A program made the position numbers and the translations under genes. The notes under the pieces were generated by a model, which was not told the origin of the DNA, made no database searches, and saw nothing but the letters and a program-made list of their open reading frames with translations. Below are positions 60,718-64,000 of a stretch of 64,000 nt of DNA, in pieces. Origin of the DNA: Collybia mongolica (lineage: Eukaryota > Basidiomycota > Agaricomycetes > Agaricales > Clitocybaceae); contig JAAXNY010000002.1 in assembly GCA_013420905.1 (NCBI GenBank), forward strand, positions 1 to 64,000. Reading direction: 5' to 3'. Numbering within the stretch: the first letter of the stretch is position 1; each line of letters starts with the position of its first letter.

Positions 60718-61941
60718 ATGTCGATCCAGTCAAACGTCACGCGCCCCAGCGCTGCTCCGACCCTGGACACCAAGGAAGCGGAAGAGCGTTACGCCAAACT
60801 CAAGGACAAGGCTGGACGCTTCCGTATTCTCATTATTGGAGGAGCCAATGCTGGAAAGACAACCATCCTCAAGAAGGTCTGCAACATAATTGACGAACCT
60901 GACATTTACGATGCCAGTGGGAAAATGGTAAGTTGGATGGAATGATCAGGGTGTTTCAGATCTCTAATCCACAGCAGGTGAACAAATCTAAGCTCGAGCC
61001 CACCATTCTGGTTAGTTGTTACACTCTCAAAATTCATAGGATCCAGTTAATTCTAATTTAGCGTGGCGAACATGACATCGAGAACGAGATGATATTCCGA
61101 AGCAACCCCACATTAATCTTTCATGATTCACGCGGATTTGAGGCAGGCGGTGTGGATGAATTTCGGAAGGCCAAAGAATTTGTTGCTAAATGTGCTAAGG
61201 GAAAGAGGTTGCAGGAGCAGATTCATGCTATATGGTATTCCACTCAAGCCTTGAAGGCGGGATGAAACTATGCTCATTGTTTGCAAGGTATTGCATTGTA
61301 TTGGATGATGATCGTCCAATCACATATGCCGAAAAACAATTCTTTCATGAGTCAGGAACTGGGAAAGGTAAGTGTAGCTTTATAACTGGGGAGTGGCATT
61401 TAAATAGCTGAATAGTCCCAGTTATTGCTGTGTTCACAAAGTGTGAGGCACTTGAGAGCAAAGCTATTGAATTATGCAGGATAAGGGATATGTTTTTGAT
61501 GATGCCACTGAGAAGGCACCAAAGTATGTTGAGGAACATTTAAGAACTGTTCATAAACCATTGGAAGAAATGAAATATCCACCAAAGGGCCTTGTGTATC
61601 TTCAAGGTTAGTGTCAATGAATTTTTCTTCCAAACATGCTAATAAATGCTCAGAGCTGGACAAACCAGAGAAGAATTGCCAAGATCTTATTGAATGCACA
61701 ATGAAAGCATTGGATGACAATATTTTGCAAGGGTTGTTGATTGCAACTCAGCAAAATGCCTTGAAATTAGCAATGGGAAAGTCATTAAGGCAAGTAACCA
61801 TAATCTAGATAGATAATAATGATTGATATGAAATGAATAGCAAGGCCTTGGAAACTGCCTGGTCCTTTGATGGGCCAGTTATAACAACTGACTTGGCAAT
61901 TTCAATGTTTGATGAGACTTTGAAGTACTTTCCACACTATG
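60718..61941 (+). pseudogene. P-loop GTPase-like protein, frameshifted
   Basis: Exons: 60718-60927, 60978-61010, 61062-61234, 61288-61367, 61416-61606, about 61654-61795, and about 61842-61941. G1 is GGANAGKTT near residue 40, G3 is HDSRGFEAGG, and the G4-like motif is VFTKCEALES (TKxD changed to TKCE). Exon 5 changes frame near 61478: the reading before gives KAIELC and after gives QDKGYVFDDATEKAPKYVEE, consistent with a one-base loss. The C-terminal exon reads KALETAWSFDGPVITTDLAI. Such GTP-binding proteins are expanded in agaricomycetes; substrate and role are unknown. The 3' half has no CpG at all, and no clean stop or 3' end can be placed before the repeat array. Confidence 0.7.
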
Positions 61942-62109
61942 TGGCAAGTGTAATTATATGTGATTTGATCAACAAGCAATAATGGAACACCAACAGAGTG
62001 GCAAATTAAATAGAAGGAAAGTGGCACAATTGATGTAGATCTTGGCAATATGTGCAGTATGTATGTATCTCTATTTCTCTATATCCATGGCATCCAACTG
62101 ATTTCCAGA

Positions 62110-63860
62110 TTGATTTGTGGTGTAGTGGGTGAGTGGCTGTACTTGTCTGCATTCTTGGTGCCAACTGATTTCTGGCTTGATAAATGGTGCAGAATGTAAG
62201 TGGTTGTGCTTGTCTGCATCTGTGGGCACAACTCATTTTTGGCTTGATACTGTATATGGTGCAGAATGTGAGTGCCTGTGCTGGTTTGTATTAGTGGGTT
62301 GATTTCTGGCTCAATATGTGGTGCAGAATGTGAGTAGCTGGACTTGCCTGTATCTGTGGGCCCAACTCATTTCTGGCTTGATATGTGGTACAGAATGTGC
62401 ATGCTGTATTTGTCTGTACCTGAAATCCAAACTCATTTCTGGCTTGATATGTGGTGCAGAATGTAAGTTGCTGTACTTGTCTGCATCTGTAGACCAAACT
62501 CATTTCCAGGTTGATATGTGGTACAGGTTGTGAGTGGCTGTGCTTGTCTGCACCTGTGGATCCAACTCATTTCTGGCTTTATATATGGCATAGTTTGTGG
62601 GTGGCTGTGCTTGTCTGCATTTGTGGGTCCAACTCATTCTGGCTTGATATGAGGTGTAGTTTGTGAGTAGCTGTGCTTGTCTGCATTTGTGTGCCCAACT
62701 CATTTTTGGCTTGATATGTGATGTAGTTTGTAAGTGCCTGTACTTGCTTGTATCTGTGGATCCAACTCATTTCTGGCTTGATATGTGGTACAGCATGTGA
62801 GTGCCTGTGCTTGTCTGTATCTGTAGCCTCAACTCATTTAGGTGTGATGTATGCTGCAGGATGTGAGTGCTTGTGCTTGTTTGCATCTGTGGGCCCAACT
62901 TATTTCTGTGTTGATATGTGGTACAGTGGGTGAGTAGCTGGACTTGTCTGTATCTGTATGCACAACTCACTTCTGGGTTAATATGTGGTGCAGGATGTGA
63001 GTGCCTCTGCTTGTCTGCATCTGTGGTTCAACTCATTTATAACTTGATATGTGGTGCAGTGGGTGAGTACCTGTACTTGTCTGTATCTGTAGCTCCATTT
63101 TATTTCTGGCTTGATATGTGGTGCAGCATGTGAGTGCCTGTGCTTTTCTGTATCTGTGGGCACAACTCATTTCTGGCTTGACATGGGGTGCAGATAGTGA
63201 GTCCCTGTGCTTGTCTGCATCTGTGGTTCAACTCATTTCTGACTTAATATGTGGTACAGGATGTGAGTGCCTGTACTTGCCTGCATCTGTAGGCCAACTC
63301 ATTTCTGACTTGACATGTGGTGCAGGATGTAAGTGGCTGTGCTTGTTTGCATCTGTGGCCCCAACTCATTTTTGGTTTGGTATATGGTGCAGGATGTGAG
63401 TGCCTGTGCTTGTCTGTAGGCCAAACTCATCCAGATTGATATGTGGTGTAGTGGGTGAGTGGCTGTGCTTGTCTGCATCTGTAGGCCCAACTCATTTCTG
63501 GTGGTGCAGGTTGTAAGTGGTTGTACTTGTCTGTATCTGGGTCCAACTCACTTTGGCTTGATATGTGGTGCAGAATGTGAGTGGCTGTGCTTATCTGCAT
63601 CTCTAACTCCAACTCATTTCTAGCTTGATATATGGTGCAGTGGGTGAGTATTTGTACTTGTCTGTATCTGTGGGCATCCAATTCATTTCTGCTTGATATG
63701 TGGTGCAGAATGTAAGTTGCTGTGCTGATCTACTTCTGTAGCTCCAACTAATTTCTGGCTTGATATGTGGTGCAGGATGTGAGTGCCTGTGGTTGTCTAT
63801 ATCTGTAGGCTCAACTCATTTCTGGCTTGATATATGATGCAGAAGGTTAGTAGCTGTGCT
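62110..63860 (+). repeat. 67-bp tandem repeat array, about 26-27 units
   Basis: The unit resembles GTGAGTGCCTGTGCTTGTC, then TGCATCTGTGGGCCCAACTC, then ATTTCTGGCTTGATATGTGG, then TGCAGAAT. Anchors at 62391, 62457, 62524 and 62591 give a period of 66-67 bp. Units differ by scattered substitutions and a few short units occur near 63446-63506. There is no CpG. Each unit begins with a splice-donor-like word and ends with an acceptor-like TGCAG. It directly follows the decayed GTPase-like gene. Confidence 0.9.
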
Positions 63861-64000
63861 TGTCTGCATTCTGGATCTTTTTACATAACCCACCTGAGCA
63901 ACTCTATACATTGTATGTATTGTCATATCATTGCTAGTATTCTTCCCTCTGCTCAGACTATTTTCTTTCTGACTTAGAAGCTCTTTCCTTCCAATGTTGT

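Noticed and set aside
62110..63860. CRISPR-like regular repeats
   Set aside because: Units are contiguous 67-bp tandem repeats without unique spacers, and the genome is eukaryotic.

Overview
The window looks like nuclear DNA of an agaricomycete (mushroom-forming basidiomycete). The genes are split by many introns of about 50 bp with GTACGT/GTAAGT-type donors, and the retroelements, hAT elements and protein-kinase-like, GTPase-like and multi-pass membrane protein families are of kinds I associate with Agaricomycetes. No genus can be assigned from sequence alone.

The left ~36 kb is a nested stack of transposable elements. Element A (1-8263, + strand) is the 3' part of a large Ty3/gypsy retrotransposon: pol, two spliced genes on the opposite strand, a polypurine tract and a 1216-bp LTR. 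A sits inside the reverse transcriptase of element B (8264-11507), a chromodomain Ty3/gypsy whose LTR ends in perfect TGTAAGGG/CCCTTACA termini. B sits inside the last exon of an antisense accessory gene of element C (11508-24145, - strand), an older copy of the A family. C also carries a 1.4-kb hAT-like insertion (12707-14105) and a 0.9-kb orphan insertion (17507-18412). C abuts a decayed hAT transposase gene (24948-29463), which is split by a solo LTR of the A family (27212-28427). At 30.9-35.2 kb a diverged copy of the core of the 12.7-kb insertion is interrupted by a 5'-truncated LINE with a 16-bp target duplication. That LINE is in turn interrupted by an intact Tc1/mariner element (31431-33038). 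A hAT derivative with an 8-bp target duplication lies at 36293-37083.

From 37.5 to 53 kb the DNA is gene-dense and CpG-rich. It holds a 17-exon MFS transporter, the cytochrome oxidase assembly factor COA6, an unknown Ser/Thr/Pro-rich protein, a 1221-residue alpha-arrestin, a multi-pass membrane protein of unknown function, a protein-kinase-like gene and a small unknown gene. From 53 to 60.7 kb I see only fragments, some LRR/F-box-like. At 60.7 kb begins a P-loop GTPase-like gene with a frameshift. Inside that gene CpG dinucleotides stop completely at 61330. The CpG-free DNA runs into a ~1.75-kb array of 67-bp repeats and to the window end.

The most interesting system is the A/C retrotransposon family, whose full length I estimate at about 13.8 kb. 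Between pol and the 3' LTR it carries two multi-exon genes convergent to pol. In A both reconstruct to open frames (517 and 383 codons). One encodes a zinc-cluster-like, NLS-bearing protein; the other encodes a basic, probably nuclear protein with its own TATA box. The intron phases and the TATA box are preserved in the diverged copy C.
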